Below are positions 1-8,604 of a DNA stretch of 46,439 nt, one piece after another. The DNA lies in contig JADFYE010000015.1 in the NCBI GenBank assembly GCA_015233195.1, positions 1 to 46,439 on the forward strand. Reading direction: 5' to 3'. Below the pieces are notes generated by a model. It had not been told where the DNA came from. It saw only the letters and a program-made list of their open reading frames with translations, and searched no databases. Position 1 is the first letter of the stretch. Each line of letters starts with the position of its first letter. The position numbers were made by a program, and so were the translations under genes. The DNA comes from Candidatus Omnitrophota bacterium. GTDB taxonomy: Bacteria > Omnitrophota > Gorgyraeia > Zapsychrales > Zapsychraceae.

Positions 1-145
1 CATATTGAACGAACTTGGCTTTATTGCGTGCATCCTTGGGATTAAAATGTTCTTCCGCATTATAATCTTTAACTTCAGCAGCAAATCTGGTCGGATAATG
101 AGTAACATCAAACGTCGTTATCGGTCCAACCCCGCTTTTCCCTAA
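1..145 (-). pseudogene. fabF: Internal fragment of 3-oxoacyl-ACP synthase II (FabF), no start codon, cut by left edge
   Basis: Read on the minus strand in a frame different from folB, this stretch encodes KSGVGPITTFDVTHYPTRFA and ends at the window edge in KFVQY. That matches the region about 30-80 residues into FabF, the condensing enzyme of fatty-acid elongation, where KSGVGPIT(R)FD and RFVQYA are typical. The frame has a stop (TGA, 155-157) just upstream and no initiation codon, so the first roughly 30 FabF residues are missing. The missing part coincides with the missing C-terminus of folB, with which it shares the bases around 134-143. Either a deletion fused two genes, or the contig is misjoined here. 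The catalytic Cys-His-His part of FabF would lie beyond the window. Confidence 0.75.
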
Positions 146-395
146 AAATAATACTCAAAACATGATCTGCTAATTTCTCAACCAAATAAAAAGAAGTTTT
201 TTCTACCTCTTCCTTAATATTCTTAACCAAAGCCAAATAATCTACAGCATATTTTAGATCATCGGTCTTTGCAGCTATTGAAGCATCATAATCAAAAACA
301 ATATTCAATTCTAAAATCTGCTTGGTCTTGCGCTCTTTTGGCAAAGTACCAATAATAGTTTTTACCCGTAAATTGGTTATACGTATTTTTTCCAT
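108..395 (-). CDS. folB: Dihydroneopterin aldolase FolB, C-terminally truncated
   Basis: FolB converts 7,8-dihydroneopterin to 6-hydroxymethyl-dihydropterin and glycolaldehyde in cytosolic folate synthesis. The start MEKIRITNLRVKTIIGTLPK and the later YLVEKLADHVLSII match the family, including the early IxxLxxxxxIG segment and the conserved E-x-L-A helix. FolB is normally about 120 residues. Here family-like sequence stops near residue 85 (FREKR) and is followed by seven unrelated residues and a stop, at the place where fabF coding sequence begins in another frame. The expected last strand carrying a catalytic lysine is therefore absent, and this copy is probably inactive if the sequence is real. 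It begins 4 nt after folE, so the two form an operon. Confidence 0.8.
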   Translation of the reverse strand: MEKIRITNLRVKTIIGTLPKERKTKQILELNIVFDYDASIAAKTDDLKYAVDYLALVKNIKEEVEKTSFYLVEKLADHVLSIIFREKRGWTDNDV

Positions 396-399
396 ATTA

Positions 400-966
400 T
401 TATCTATTGATCAAACTTAAGAATTCCGCTCTGGTAGAACTTTCACTGCGGAAAAATCCAAGCATACAAGATGTGATCATTTTAGAATTTTGTTTTTCCA
501 CGCCCCGCATCATGGTGCAGAGATGCTGTGCTTCTATAACCACGCCCACGCCTTTGGATCCGGTATATTTCATGATTGTTTCAGCAATTTGGCGGGTCAG
601 GTTTTCTTGTATCTGTAAACGACGGGCAAACACATCAACCACTCTTGGAATTTTAGAAAGACCAATAATTTTTTTGTTTGGCAGATATCCCACGTGGCAT
701 TTACCAAAAAACGGCAATAAATGATGCTCGCACATGGAGTATAACTCTATATCTTTAACAATGATCATTTCATCATCTTCAGTTTCATAGATCGCGCCGT
801 TAATAACGCTCTCAAGATCCTCGCTATAACCTTTAGTCAAAAAAGTTAAAGCTTTGGCTGCTCGCGCTGGAGTTCGGATTAAACCTTCCCGTTCAGTATC
901 TTCTCCAACAGAACGCAGCAAATCTTTATATAAATTTTCTAATTGTTTTGATTGATCTTTTTCCAT
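400..966 (-). CDS. folE: GTP cyclohydrolase I
   Basis: FolE opens the guanine ring of GTP to give 7,8-dihydroneopterin triphosphate, the first step of tetrahydrofolate synthesis, as a cytosolic homodecamer. All hallmarks of the type I enzyme are present in 188 aa: [14 protein letters not shown] near residue 27, the zinc ligands in MCEHH (C79, H82) and QHLCTMMRG (C150), and the GLSKIPRVV substrate loop near 102. Length is normal for the family. The 3' end is 4 nt from folB, the next enzyme class in the pathway, so co-transcription is likely. There is no Shine-Dalgarno before the ATG, and a consensus promoter places the transcript start only a few bases upstream. Confidence 0.96.
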   Translation of the reverse strand: MEKDQSKQLENLYKDLLRSVGEDTEREGLIRTPARAAKALTFLTKGYSEDLESVINGAIYETEDDEMIIVKDIELYSMCEHHLLPFFGKCHVGYLPNKKIIGLSKIPRVVDVFARRLQIQENLTRQIAETIMKYTGSKGVGVVIEAQHLCTMMRGVEKQNSKMITSCMLGFFRSESSTRAEFLSLINR

Positions 967-976
967 AAGGCGTCAT

Positions 977-1004
977 ATTATCACAGGCAGGAGGATAATG
1001 TCAA
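977..1004 (-). promoter_or_regulatory. Sigma-70-type promoter for folE-folB
   Basis: On the minus strand TTGACA (999-1004) is followed after 16 nt by GATAAT (977-982), a 6/6 and a 5/6 match. The -35 overlaps the stop codon of the upstream GGDEF-EAL gene. A start about 7 nt past the -10 falls near 970, only about 4 nt before the folE ATG, so the mRNA would be leaderless or nearly so, in keeping with the missing ribosome site. Confidence 0.65.
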
Positions 1005-4000
1005 ATTTCACCTTTTATCTTATTCATATATGCTAAAAAATCTGCAGGTGAGACCGGTTTGCTGAAATAAAATCCCTGAACATAATCACAACCATAATCT
1101 ACTAACATTTCAAGCTGCTCCCGGTTCTCTACTCCTTCAGACGTGACTTTAATGTTCAAACTCTTGCCTAAAGAAATAATACCTTTTATAAGCGCGTTAG
1201 CATTAATATTCCCCGGCATTTCTTTTATAAAACTCCGGTCGATCTTTATCATATGAAACGGGAATTTCTGCAAATAATTCAATGATGAATATCCGGTACC
1301 AAAATCATCAATCGCAAAATGCACGCCCATAGCACAGATCTTTTTAACTGTACTCATAACATGCTCGCCGCTATCCATAAGTAAATGTTCTGTTATTTCT
1401 AACTCTAATTTTTCCGGAGGCAATTTTATTTCATCCAATACCCGTTTTACAGTCTCAGCTAAATCGCTTTGCCTAAACTGCCGAACTGAAATATTAACTG
1501 CCACCTTTAAAGATAAGCCTAACTCATCATTCCAATATTTAGCCTGATTACATGCTTCCCTTAATACCCATTCACCGATAGGAATTATCAAACCATTATC
1601 CTCACAAAGTGAAATAAATTTATCCGGCATCACTAAACCTAAAACTTTATTCTGCCAACGTAAAAGCGCCTCAAACCCTATAATCTTTCCAGTATGCAAA
1701 CATACTAAAGGCTGATAATGTAAAAAGAATTCTTTATTCTCCAAAGCGTGACGTAAATGCACCTCTAATTCCATGCGTTCCTGCATTTTTTCATTCAAAG
1801 ACTGAGTAAAGAAAAATATAGTATCGCGGTTGCCTTCTTTAGCTTTAAACATAGCAGCGTCGGCATTCTTGAATAATATATGTGAATCCCGTCCATCCAT
1901 TGGCGCGATTGTAATCCCTATACTAGCGGAAGTGAAAAGTTCTTTATCCTTTATCAAAAATGATGTTGATAACAAACCTTGAATTTTTTTCGCAATTATC
2001 TCCGCATGCGCAGGATTATCCAGATCTGACAAAATTACCAAAAATTCATCCCCGCCTAACCGTGCGACCGTATCACTTTCCCGGACAGCGGATTTAATTC
2101 TTTCAGCAGCTTGCTGTAAAACGCTATCGCCATAAGCATGACCTAGAGTATCATTTATCATTTTAAAACGGTCTAAGTCCACCATTAAAACCGCAACGTT
2201 CTTATTTTCTCTTTGAGCACGGGCAACTGCCTGAGTCAAACGGTCTATCGCCAAAATCCTATTAGGTAAATTAGTTAATGCGTCATAATTTGCCTGATAT
2301 TCTAAACGGTTCTCATATTCTTTCCGTAGCGTAATATCTTCTTCAATAGCCACAAAATGAGATATTTGCCCTTTTGAATTGTTTATTGGTGAAATGGACA
2401 CATACGACCAATATACTTCCCCGTTTTTACGTCGATTACATATTTCCCCGCTCCACATTTTTCCAGAAAGAATAGTATCCCAAAAATTTTTATAATAGGT
2501 CTGTGCCGTATATCCTGACTGCAATATCCGAGGAGATTTACCTAATACCTCTACCGCGGAATAACCAGTTATCTCTGTAAATTTTTGATTAACATATTCA
2601 ATGTCGCCTTTTAAATCAGTAATTATAACTACAGCCGGACTCTGCTCAACTACACAATTGAGTTTTAAGCTTAAATCTTTGATTTTTTGCTGTTCGGTAA
2701 CATCAAAACCTGCGCCAAAGAAAAATTCAATTTTCCCGTCGTTATTGATCACTGGCGCGCCCCGCCATTCGACCAAAATCACCTTACCATTTTTAGCAAT
2801 AATATTATTGGGAACAGCGCTAATATGCTTGCCGCTCAACATTTCACTGAACCAACCTCTTAAAAGGTAATGCTCCCGCTCTGGGACAAAAAGACTCAAA
2901 TAATCTTTACCTTCAACTTCTTCTTTCTGATATCCAGTAGCTTTTAACATCGCCTGATTAATTAACAGCGTCTTTCCTTCATTGCTTATAACCGCAAAAA
3001 ATATTGGAGAATGGTCCAAAATCGAACTGGTAAAATTCTTTTGTTTCAATAATTCTTCTTCAACCTTTTTCCGTTGAGAGATATCTGTACCAATTGAAAG
3101 TACTCCAGTTAATTTTTTATCTTGATCATAAATAGGTTTATTGGTCCAAGTAACCCAAACTTTTTCCCCATTATTTTTAATATTTTCATTATCATGATTT
3201 ATATATTTAGCCGGATTATTCACAAGATCTTGAACAAATCCTTCCAAATCTTGACCATGGGAATCTTTGGCTGGGATTATACGGTTTATGGGGCTTTGTC
3301 CGATTAATTCATCTTTAGTGTATCCGAAAAATTCCAAAGCAAATTCATTAATAAAAGTTATTCGTCCATTAATATCAGTTTTCAAAATTATACTATTGGC
3401 GTTCTCGACCAATTCCCGGTATTTTTGTTCACTTTCAAGCAAAGAAAGCTCTGCCAATTTTGTTTCAGTCTCATCCTTAAAAATCGCGACTATCTCTCCA
3501 TTAGTCAATTTAAATACAAAATTCTTAAACCATGATGTTAACCGTGCGTCTTTATACTCGCGGGTATCCATAGTCTCAGCATTACCGCTGATATTTACTT
3601 GCTGGCATAAATTAAAAACTCCCATTTGTTTTGCATATGGAAAAACATCTAGAATCCTTTTTCCAATTATGTCTTCTTTTTTTACTTTTGTCATCTGACA
3701 ACCAGCTTCATTCATATCCACAAATATGAAATCCTTACCATCATCAACCGGTTTATAAACTGCCACACCTTCTCTCATAGTATTAAACAAACTTCTAAAA
3801 CGCTGTTCACTTACACTCAATTCGCGTTCCCATTCCTTACGCTGAGTAATATCTGAAATGACCGCAAATCCACCTTTCAAATTACCTTTTTCATCAAAGA
3901 TCAACTGAGGAGAAATAAGTCCCAAAAAAATTGTTCCATCTTTTTTGGTTAACTCTAATTCATAATAGTTATTTCTTTTATCATTAGATATTTTCAAAGC

Positions 4001-4903
4001 TTTCATAAAAAGCTCGAAACCCTGCGGGGTGAGAAAATCAAATATTGGTTTGCCTATTATCTCTTCCGGGGCATAATTCAAAAATTCACAAAATCTTGGA
4101 TTTACATACTGGATACGCCGCTTAGCGTCAATAACACAAATACCATCATTCATCGTCTCAACTAATGAACGATATTGCTCTTCTCTTGATACTAATTTTT
4201 CGTCGGACTTTTGCCTATTTAATTCTTGTTCACTGAACTGCCAAATTAGATATAACGATAAAATACCTATGATAAATAACAATCTAACAAAAAGCTCAGT
4301 CAGCTCTTTTAAATATTTATTAGCTTCTTCATCTACCTCATGGACATAAAAACCAGCACCAATAATCCATTTCCAAGGCACAAATTTTTGCACAAAAGTT
4401 ATTTTTGGCAAAGTCCGGTTAGGATGATCTACCCACTGCCAATAATAATTAACATACCCACCTTCTGATATTCTAGACTTATCCAGAATATCCGTAACAT
4501 AATGTTTGCCGGTAGGATCCATATAATCCGAAATATCTAAATTTTCTAAATCCGGACGATATGGGTGCATCAGCATTATGCCGTTACTATCCAAAATAAA
4601 AAAATAATCTTTATGTTCTCCTCCGAATCGTAATAACCGGACTTGATTTAAAGCTTTTTTCTGCGCTTCTTCAAGTGATATTTGACCCTTTTCAACCTGG
4701 GTTTCATATACTTTCAAAAGATCAACCACTAACCCTGCCATTTCTCTGACCAAGGTTTTTTTTGATTCCAAAATATTAGTACGCAAGGAAGGAATCCCAA
4801 AATAAAAAACTGCCATAAAAATCAGAAAGAAAGTAATGAATATAGGAAGGATGTTTCTTACAAATATACGCAGAAGCATGTTAATAAAAAACGTTTTTTT
4901 CAT
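1001..4903 (-). CDS. Membrane-bound Cache-PAS(x5)-GGDEF-EAL c-di-GMP turnover protein
   Basis: A 1300-aa sensor that should both make and degrade the second messenger cyclic di-GMP. Order: transmembrane segment about 12-35; extracytoplasmic single Cache-like domain about 40-205 (contains DYFFILDSNGIMLMHPYRP); second transmembrane segment about 206-225; five PAS modules starting near 240, 363, 490, 622 and 745; GGDEF about 875-1035; EAL about 1045-1290. The cyclase site is intact (RLGGDEF near 949) with an RxxD inhibitory site (RESD) five residues before it. The phosphodiesterase motifs are also intact: FEALLRW, NISVRQF, EITE, DDFGTGYSSL, IKIDRSF, SEGVE and QGFYF. Which activity dominates cannot be read from sequence. 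It stands alone; its stop overlaps the folE promoter. The Cache domain suggests a small-molecule ligand outside the inner membrane. A c-di-GMP riboswitch lies 12 kb away. Confidence 0.95.
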   Translation of the reverse strand: MKKTFFINMLLRIFVRNILPIFITFFLIFMAVFYFGIPSLRTNILESKKTLVREMAGLVVDLLKVYETQVEKGQISLEEAQKKALNQVRLLRFGGEHKDYFFILDSNGIMLMHPYRPDLENLDISDYMDPTGKHYVTDILDKSRISEGGYVNYYWQWVDHPNRTLPKITFVQKFVPWKWIIGAGFYVHEVDEEANKYLKELTELFVRLLFIIGILSLYLIWQFSEQELNRQKSDEKLVSREEQYRSLVETMNDGICVIDAKRRIQYVNPRFCEFLNYAPEEIIGKPIFDFLTPQGFELFMKALKISNDKRNNYYELELTKKDGTIFLGLISPQLIFDEKGNLKGGFAVISDITQRKEWERELSVSEQRFRSLFNTMREGVAVYKPVDDGKDFIFVDMNEAGCQMTKVKKEDIIGKRILDVFPYAKQMGVFNLCQQVNISGNAETMDTREYKDARLTSWFKNFVFKLTNGEIVAIFKDETETKLAELSLLESEQKYRELVENANSIILKTDINGRITFINEFALEFFGYTKDELIGQSPINRIIPAKDSHGQDLEGFVQDLVNNPAKYINHDNENIKNNGEKVWVTWTNKPIYDQDKKLTGVLSIGTDISQRKKVEEELLKQKNFTSSILDHSPIFFAVISNEGKTLLINQAMLKATGYQKEEVEGKDYLSLFVPEREHYLLRGWFSEMLSGKHISAVPNNIIAKNGKVILVEWRGAPVINNDGKIEFFFGAGFDVTEQQKIKDLSLKLNCVVEQSPAVVIITDLKGDIEYVNQKFTEITGYSAVEVLGKSPRILQSGYTAQTYYKNFWDTILSGKMWSGEICNRRKNGEVYWSYVSISPINNSKGQISHFVAIEEDITLRKEYENRLEYQANYDALTNLPNRILAIDRLTQAVARAQRENKNVAVLMVDLDRFKMINDTLGHAYGDSVLQQAAERIKSAVRESDTVARLGGDEFLVILSDLDNPAHAEIIAKKIQGLLSTSFLIKDKELFTSASIGITIAPMDGRDSHILFKNADAAMFKAKEGNRDTIFFFTQSLNEKMQERMELEVHLRHALENKEFFLHYQPLVCLHTGKIIGFEALLRWQNKVLGLVMPDKFISLCEDNGLIIPIGEWVLREACNQAKYWNDELGLSLKVAVNISVRQFRQSDLAETVKRVLDEIKLPPEKLELEITEHLLMDSGEHVMSTVKKICAMGVHFAIDDFGTGYSSLNYLQKFPFHMIKIDRSFIKEMPGNINANALIKGIISLGKSLNIKVTSEGVENREQLEMLVDYGCDYVQGFYFSKPVSPADFLAYMNKIKGEI

Positions 4904-4936
4904 ATTTATATATATTTTGTTTTATATAAATTTATT

Positions 4937-4955
4937 TAGTGTTTATTTTACACTA
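4937..4955. promoter_or_regulatory. Inverted repeat upstream of the GGDEF-EAL gene
   Basis: TAGTGT (4937-4942) and ACACTA (4950-4955) are perfect 6-base inverted arms separated by 7 nt, in the roughly 190-bp divergent region between the c-di-GMP gene (start 4903) and the phosphatase gene (start 5094). Position and symmetry suit a regulator site. The remainder of this intergenic stretch is AT-rich, and I see only a weak + strand promoter (TTGATC, 17 nt, TAGGAT at about 5039-5067). Confidence 0.3.
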
Positions 4956-5093
4956 CAGAATGATAAACGTCATCTATTATGTTACCCGAGCTAAAATTAT
5001 CAAATTAAAACATGACTTTTAATTACCAAAAGAATCTGCTTGATCTGCACGCTTTTTTTATTTAGGATAAGCACTCACAAGGATGATATTTTT

Positions 5094-5897
5094 ATGATTA
5101 AATCTGATTACCACATCCACACTTCACTTTGCGGGCATGCTGATGGCGAACCCAGCGAATACGCAGAACAAGCGCTAAAAATGGGTTTAACTGAAATTGG
5201 TTTTTCCGACCACGCGCCTTTAGTAGCCTTAAATGATCCATCAGTTTCAATGCAATTAGATCAATTACCCAGGTATCATAAAATGATCGCTGATGTAATC
5301 CAGGCATATAAAGGCAAACTAAATATCAAAATTGGAATTGAAGCTGATTTTTTTCCGGGTTATGAAGACAAAACCCGTGAAATATTAAACGCTTATCCCT
5401 ACGATTACGTACTAGGTTCAGTGCACTACATGGAAAAATGGGGATTTGATGACCCTATTCAACGCCAAATCTGGGATGAAAAAGATGTAAATGAAGTGTA
5501 CCGCGAATACTACCAATTACTGCGTGCCAGTGCCCAATCAAAATTATTTGATATAATCGCCCACGTTGACCTAGTTAAAAAATTTGGACATCGCCCTTCA
5601 CAAAATCTGACTGATGAGGTAATAAAAACCGCATCAGTTTTTAAAGACACCGGTGTTGCTATAGAAATCAATACTTCAGGATTACGTAAACCCGCCAAAG
5701 AAATCTATCCAGCCTTATGGACGTTAGAAATCTATGCTAAAGCCGGCGTGCCAATAGTTTTTGGATCAGATTCACATTCACCGGATCAAGTTGGAAAAGA
5801 TTTTGATAAAGCCGCAGCTCTTGCCATTAAAGCTGGATATAAAGAATATTTGATTTTTGAGAAGAGACAAATTGCCATAAAAGAAAAACTTCAATAA
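5094..5897 (+). CDS. hisK: PHP-type histidinol-phosphatase
   Basis: Predicted to dephosphorylate L-histidinol phosphate, the penultimate step of histidine synthesis, using a metal cluster in a PHP-family barrel. Metal-binding residues are visible in order: YHIHTSLCGHADG, GFSDHAP, GIEADFFPG, GSVHYM, AHVDLVKKFG and FGSDSHSP. The start at 5094 is chosen because it has AAGGA about 10 nt upstream and puts the HxH motif at the expected extreme N-terminus; a longer frame from 5040 adds 18 atypical residues. The product is 267 aa, normal for HisK/HisJ. No other his gene lies nearby, so a related PHP phosphatase role cannot be excluded. Its 3' end overlaps the convergent small gene by 7 nt. Confidence 0.85.
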   Translation: MIKSDYHIHTSLCGHADGEPSEYAEQALKMGLTEIGFSDHAPLVALNDPSVSMQLDQLPRYHKMIADVIQAYKGKLNIKIGIEADFFPGYEDKTREILNAYPYDYVLGSVHYMEKWGFDDPIQRQIWDEKDVNEVYREYYQLLRASAQSKLFDIIAHVDLVKKFGHRPSQNLTDEVIKTASVFKDTGVAIEINTSGLRKPAKEIYPALWTLEIYAKAGVPIVFGSDSHSPDQVGKDFDKAAALAIKAGYKEYLIFEKRQIAIKEKLQ

Positions 5898-6124
5898 TTA
5901 AACAAATCTTTAATTGTAAAACTCTTACCGGTCGCGGCATTAAGCGCTTTCAAAATTTTCATTTGCAGATGAGGTGTAAGCCTCCTGCCTTCCCGGGCTT
6001 TTTTAAGCATCTTATGAGTCAATTGTTCAGTCGATGCTCGCACCACATGAGTATTATCCAAATTTAAAGACTTTAAAATATCGTCGATAGGTTGGGTGCC
6101 AAATTCAAATTTTTCAATAATCAT
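5891..6124 (-). CDS. Small conserved protein with HTH-like C-terminal half
   Basis: A 77-aa protein of unknown function. Residues about 28-66 contain ASTEQLTHKMLKKAREGRRL followed by TPHLQMKILKALNAA, which reads like two helices, a basic turn and a recognition-type helix as in Cro/C1-type DNA-binding folds. I recall similar small proteins but cannot name a family. It overlaps the end of ispG by 11 nt, so translation is probably coupled. It might be a nucleic-acid-binding regulator carried with the isoprenoid gene; this is inference only. Confidence 0.6.
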   Translation of the reverse strand: MIIEKFEFGTQPIDDILKSLNLDNTHVVRASTEQLTHKMLKKAREGRRLTPHLQMKILKALNAATGKSFTIKDLFNY

Positions 6125-7325
6125 TTTTTATAAACCAATCCAATATCCGCAAAAACTGTTGAGTCAAATTCTTGCCCGGTAAAATTTTGACCAATTTTCC
6201 TTTAATGTAAACTGGCGCTTTTAATTCTTCTGAGGAGCCAGGAAGCGATATTCCGATATCTGCATGTTTGCTTTCACCCGGACCATTAACTACGCATCCC
6301 ATTACCGCAATTTTAATTTTTTCAACACCTGGATATTTTTTCTTCCATTGTTTAATATTTTTTTTAATATGGATGCGCACTTCTTCTGCTAATTTTTGAA
6401 AATTATGCGAAGATGTACGACCACATCCCGGACAACTGATAACACTCGGAAAAAAATAACTCAATCCCATAGACTGCAATAACGCCTGACAAACCTCAAC
6501 TTCTCTGCTTCTTAAAAAACCTTTTTGCGGTGTCAACGAAACTCTTATCGTATCACCTATACCTTGCTGTAATAATATTGCCAACGCGGCTGAACTCGAC
6601 GATATTCCTTCAATATCACCCCCAGCTTCAGTTAACCCTAAATGCAAAACATAATCACATTTTTTAGCTAATTGTTCATAAACAGCAACCATATCCTGTA
6701 ACCGCGACATCTTAACACTTAATACAATCTGGTCTTTGCGTAAACCAATCTTTTGCGCCATAGCCGCGCTATCTAACGCGCTTTTAACCATCGCCTGATA
6801 AACCACTTCATTGGTAGCTAATGGTTTTTTAGCTTTTGAGTTTGCATCCATTAACTTAGCCAAAACCCCTTGATCTAATGATCCTCCATTAACACCAATA
6901 CGCACCGGCTTTTTATTTTTTACCGCTATATTAACAATCTGAACAAAATTATCATCATGCTTATCCCCTGATCCTACATTACCTGGATTGATCCGATACT
7001 TATCAAGTGCCTTAGCCAATAAAGGGAATTCCCGAAGTAAAATATGACCGTTATAATGAAAATCCCCGATGATCGGCGTTAAATATCCATTTTTACGTAA
7101 TCGCAAAATTACTTTCTCAGCGCCTATCGCAGCTTTATCGTCATTGATCGTCCAGCGCACTAATTCACTGCCCGCTCTTATCAATTCCACAGTTTGACTA
7201 TAAGTAGCCGTTACATTTGCTGTGGGAGTATTAGTCATAGCTTGAACCGCAATCGGACAATTACCGCCGATACATACCATTCCAATTTTTACTACTGGTG
7301 TTTTTCTACGTGATTTAATACTCAT
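6114..7325 (-). CDS. ispG: 4-hydroxy-3-methylbut-2-enyl diphosphate synthase (IspG/GcpE)
   Basis: IspG reductively opens methylerythritol cyclodiphosphate to HMBPP in the MEP isoprenoid pathway, using a [4Fe-4S] cluster. The N-terminal TIM-barrel part carries IGGNCPIAVQAMTNTPTAN, and RINPGNVGSGDKHDD near the middle. The C-terminal Fe-S part has CPGCGRTS and MGCVVNGPGES, giving the cluster cysteines and the NGPGE signature. The start at 7325 (MSIKSRRKTPVVKIG) is preferred because GAGGGATGG lies upstream and the N-terminus then matches the family; an ATG at 7341-7343 overlapping the glycosyltransferase stop is the alternative. The partner ispH is 1.3 kb away on the other strand. Confidence 0.95.
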   Translation of the reverse strand: MSIKSRRKTPVVKIGMVCIGGNCPIAVQAMTNTPTANVTATYSQTVELIRAGSELVRWTINDDKAAIGAEKVILRLRKNGYLTPIIGDFHYNGHILLREFPLLAKALDKYRINPGNVGSGDKHDDNFVQIVNIAVKNKKPVRIGVNGGSLDQGVLAKLMDANSKAKKPLATNEVVYQAMVKSALDSAAMAQKIGLRKDQIVLSVKMSRLQDMVAVYEQLAKKCDYVLHLGLTEAGGDIEGISSSSAALAILLQQGIGDTIRVSLTPQKGFLRSREVEVCQALLQSMGLSYFFPSVISCPGCGRTSSHNFQKLAEEVRIHIKKNIKQWKKKYPGVEKIKIAVMGCVVNGPGESKHADIGISLPGSSEELKAPVYIKGKLVKILPGKNLTQQFLRILDWFIKNDY

Positions 7326-7339
7326 AAATATACCATCCC

Positions 7340-8464
7340 TCATTTCAAATCATTTCCCGCGTAACGATTATAAATATTTTTTAAACTTTCAATTTCTTTA
7401 GCTGCACTAAACTTTTCCAAAACTTTTTTATGCGCTGCCTGCCCTAAAGAAACTGCGAAGGATAAATCCTGACACAACTTTAATATAGCCTCAGCAAAAA
7501 TCTCAACATTTTCAGTATCAATCAAAAGACCATCTCGACCATTACTTATAATCTCATTAATACCTGGAATATCAGATACGATAACCGGCTTAGCAAAACT
7601 CATAGCCTCTAATAACGCGTTGGGGCATCCCTCCCGAGCTGATGACATCACAAAAAAATCAAATGTTCTTATAACCGCTCCTACATCAGCAACCCACCCT
7701 GTAAATTTAACATTATTTTCTATGCCATGCTCTTGGGATAAATTTTCTAAATAATTTTGCTCTATTCCTTTTCCAACGAAAATCAGTTGAGCTTTTGGAT
7801 AAATAGATACGATTTTCGGCATTATCCGGATTATCCGGTCCAAACGTTTTTCAGCGCTTAATCGTCCAACTGTACCAATAATTGGAAAACTTCTATTCTT
7901 ATCAACTGCAATATTCGCATTATTATTCCAACTATTATCTATTCCTAGATATACCACATCAATCGTTTCTGACTTGCGTACCTTCTGTAGGATAAGCTCT
8001 TGTTTTATTCCTTCTGAAACCGCAATTGTTCTACAAAATTTTTCTCCAACTATTCGATTTATAAAAGAATAAAATAGATTTTTTAACTTACCGGTATTCG
8101 ACGTTAATGGCTGTGATTCATAATATCCTATCAACCTTATACGATTTAATCCAATAACGGATAGCGCGCTAAAAATATCTGCCTGAATACCAAAAGAATG
8201 AATAATATCAGGCTTCATTTTTTTAAAAACTTTACGTAATGTAAAAAGAAACGGGACAAAAAATATTTTTTGCCAATGCGGAACAAATATTATCTGTTGC
8301 GGACGCAACCCGGCTTTCAAAAATAAATCACGAATCTCGTCTTCGACTGTAGAACATATCACAACCATACAATCAAAATCATTCTGCAAACGCAGCATCA
8401 AATTTGCCAAATGCCGGTTACCGCCGCCGGTTTCATTCCAAGTTGCAAAGTAAACAATCCGCAT
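7340..8464 (-). CDS. Family 4 glycosyltransferase (GT-B fold)
   Basis: A 374-aa cytosolic glycosyltransferase that should move a sugar from a nucleotide donor to a lipid or polysaccharide acceptor. The N-terminal acceptor domain has GGGNRHLANLMLRL; the C-terminal donor domain has GTVGRLSAEKRLDRI, IFVGKGIEQ, FTGWVADV and the signature SAREGCPNALLEAMSFAKPV with its E-x7-E glutamates. The specific sugar and acceptor cannot be read. Its stop codon overlaps an upstream ATG of ispG (ATGA), so the genes are co-transcribed. Transcription diverges from ispH across 140 bp. Confidence 0.88.
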   Translation of the reverse strand: MRIVYFATWNETGGGNRHLANLMLRLQNDFDCMVVICSTVEDEIRDLFLKAGLRPQQIIFVPHWQKIFFVPFLFTLRKVFKKMKPDIIHSFGIQADIFSALSVIGLNRIRLIGYYESQPLTSNTGKLKNLFYSFINRIVGEKFCRTIAVSEGIKQELILQKVRKSETIDVVYLGIDNSWNNNANIAVDKNRSFPIIGTVGRLSAEKRLDRIIRIMPKIVSIYPKAQLIFVGKGIEQNYLENLSQEHGIENNVKFTGWVADVGAVIRTFDFFVMSSAREGCPNALLEAMSFAKPVIVSDIPGINEIISNGRDGLLIDTENVEIFAEAILKLCQDLSFAVSLGQAAHKKVLEKFSAAKEIESLKNIYNRYAGNDLK

Positions 8465-8558
8465 ATAAATATTACCCGCTTTTATGAACTTAATTTTAAA
8501 TTGTCGTATTACAGTTTACGAAAAACTTTATTCTATGTATACATATTTTGTATTTTAC

Positions 8559-8564
8559 TATAAT
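8559..8564 (+). promoter_or_regulatory. Possible -10 element upstream of ispH
   Basis: A perfect TATAAT lies 40 nt before the chosen ispH ATG in the divergent ispH/glycosyltransferase spacer. The -35 candidate 17 nt upstream (TGTATA) is poor, so this call rests on the -10 and its position alone. Confidence 0.35.
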
Positions 8565-8604
8565 TCCATTGCCCAGCGAAAATAAATCCGCTAATATTAC
8601 AACC

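Noticed and set aside
5040-5093. Longer N-terminus for the histidinol phosphatase
   Set aside because: The 18 extra residues are unlike the family, and the good ribosome site sits before the ATG at 5094.
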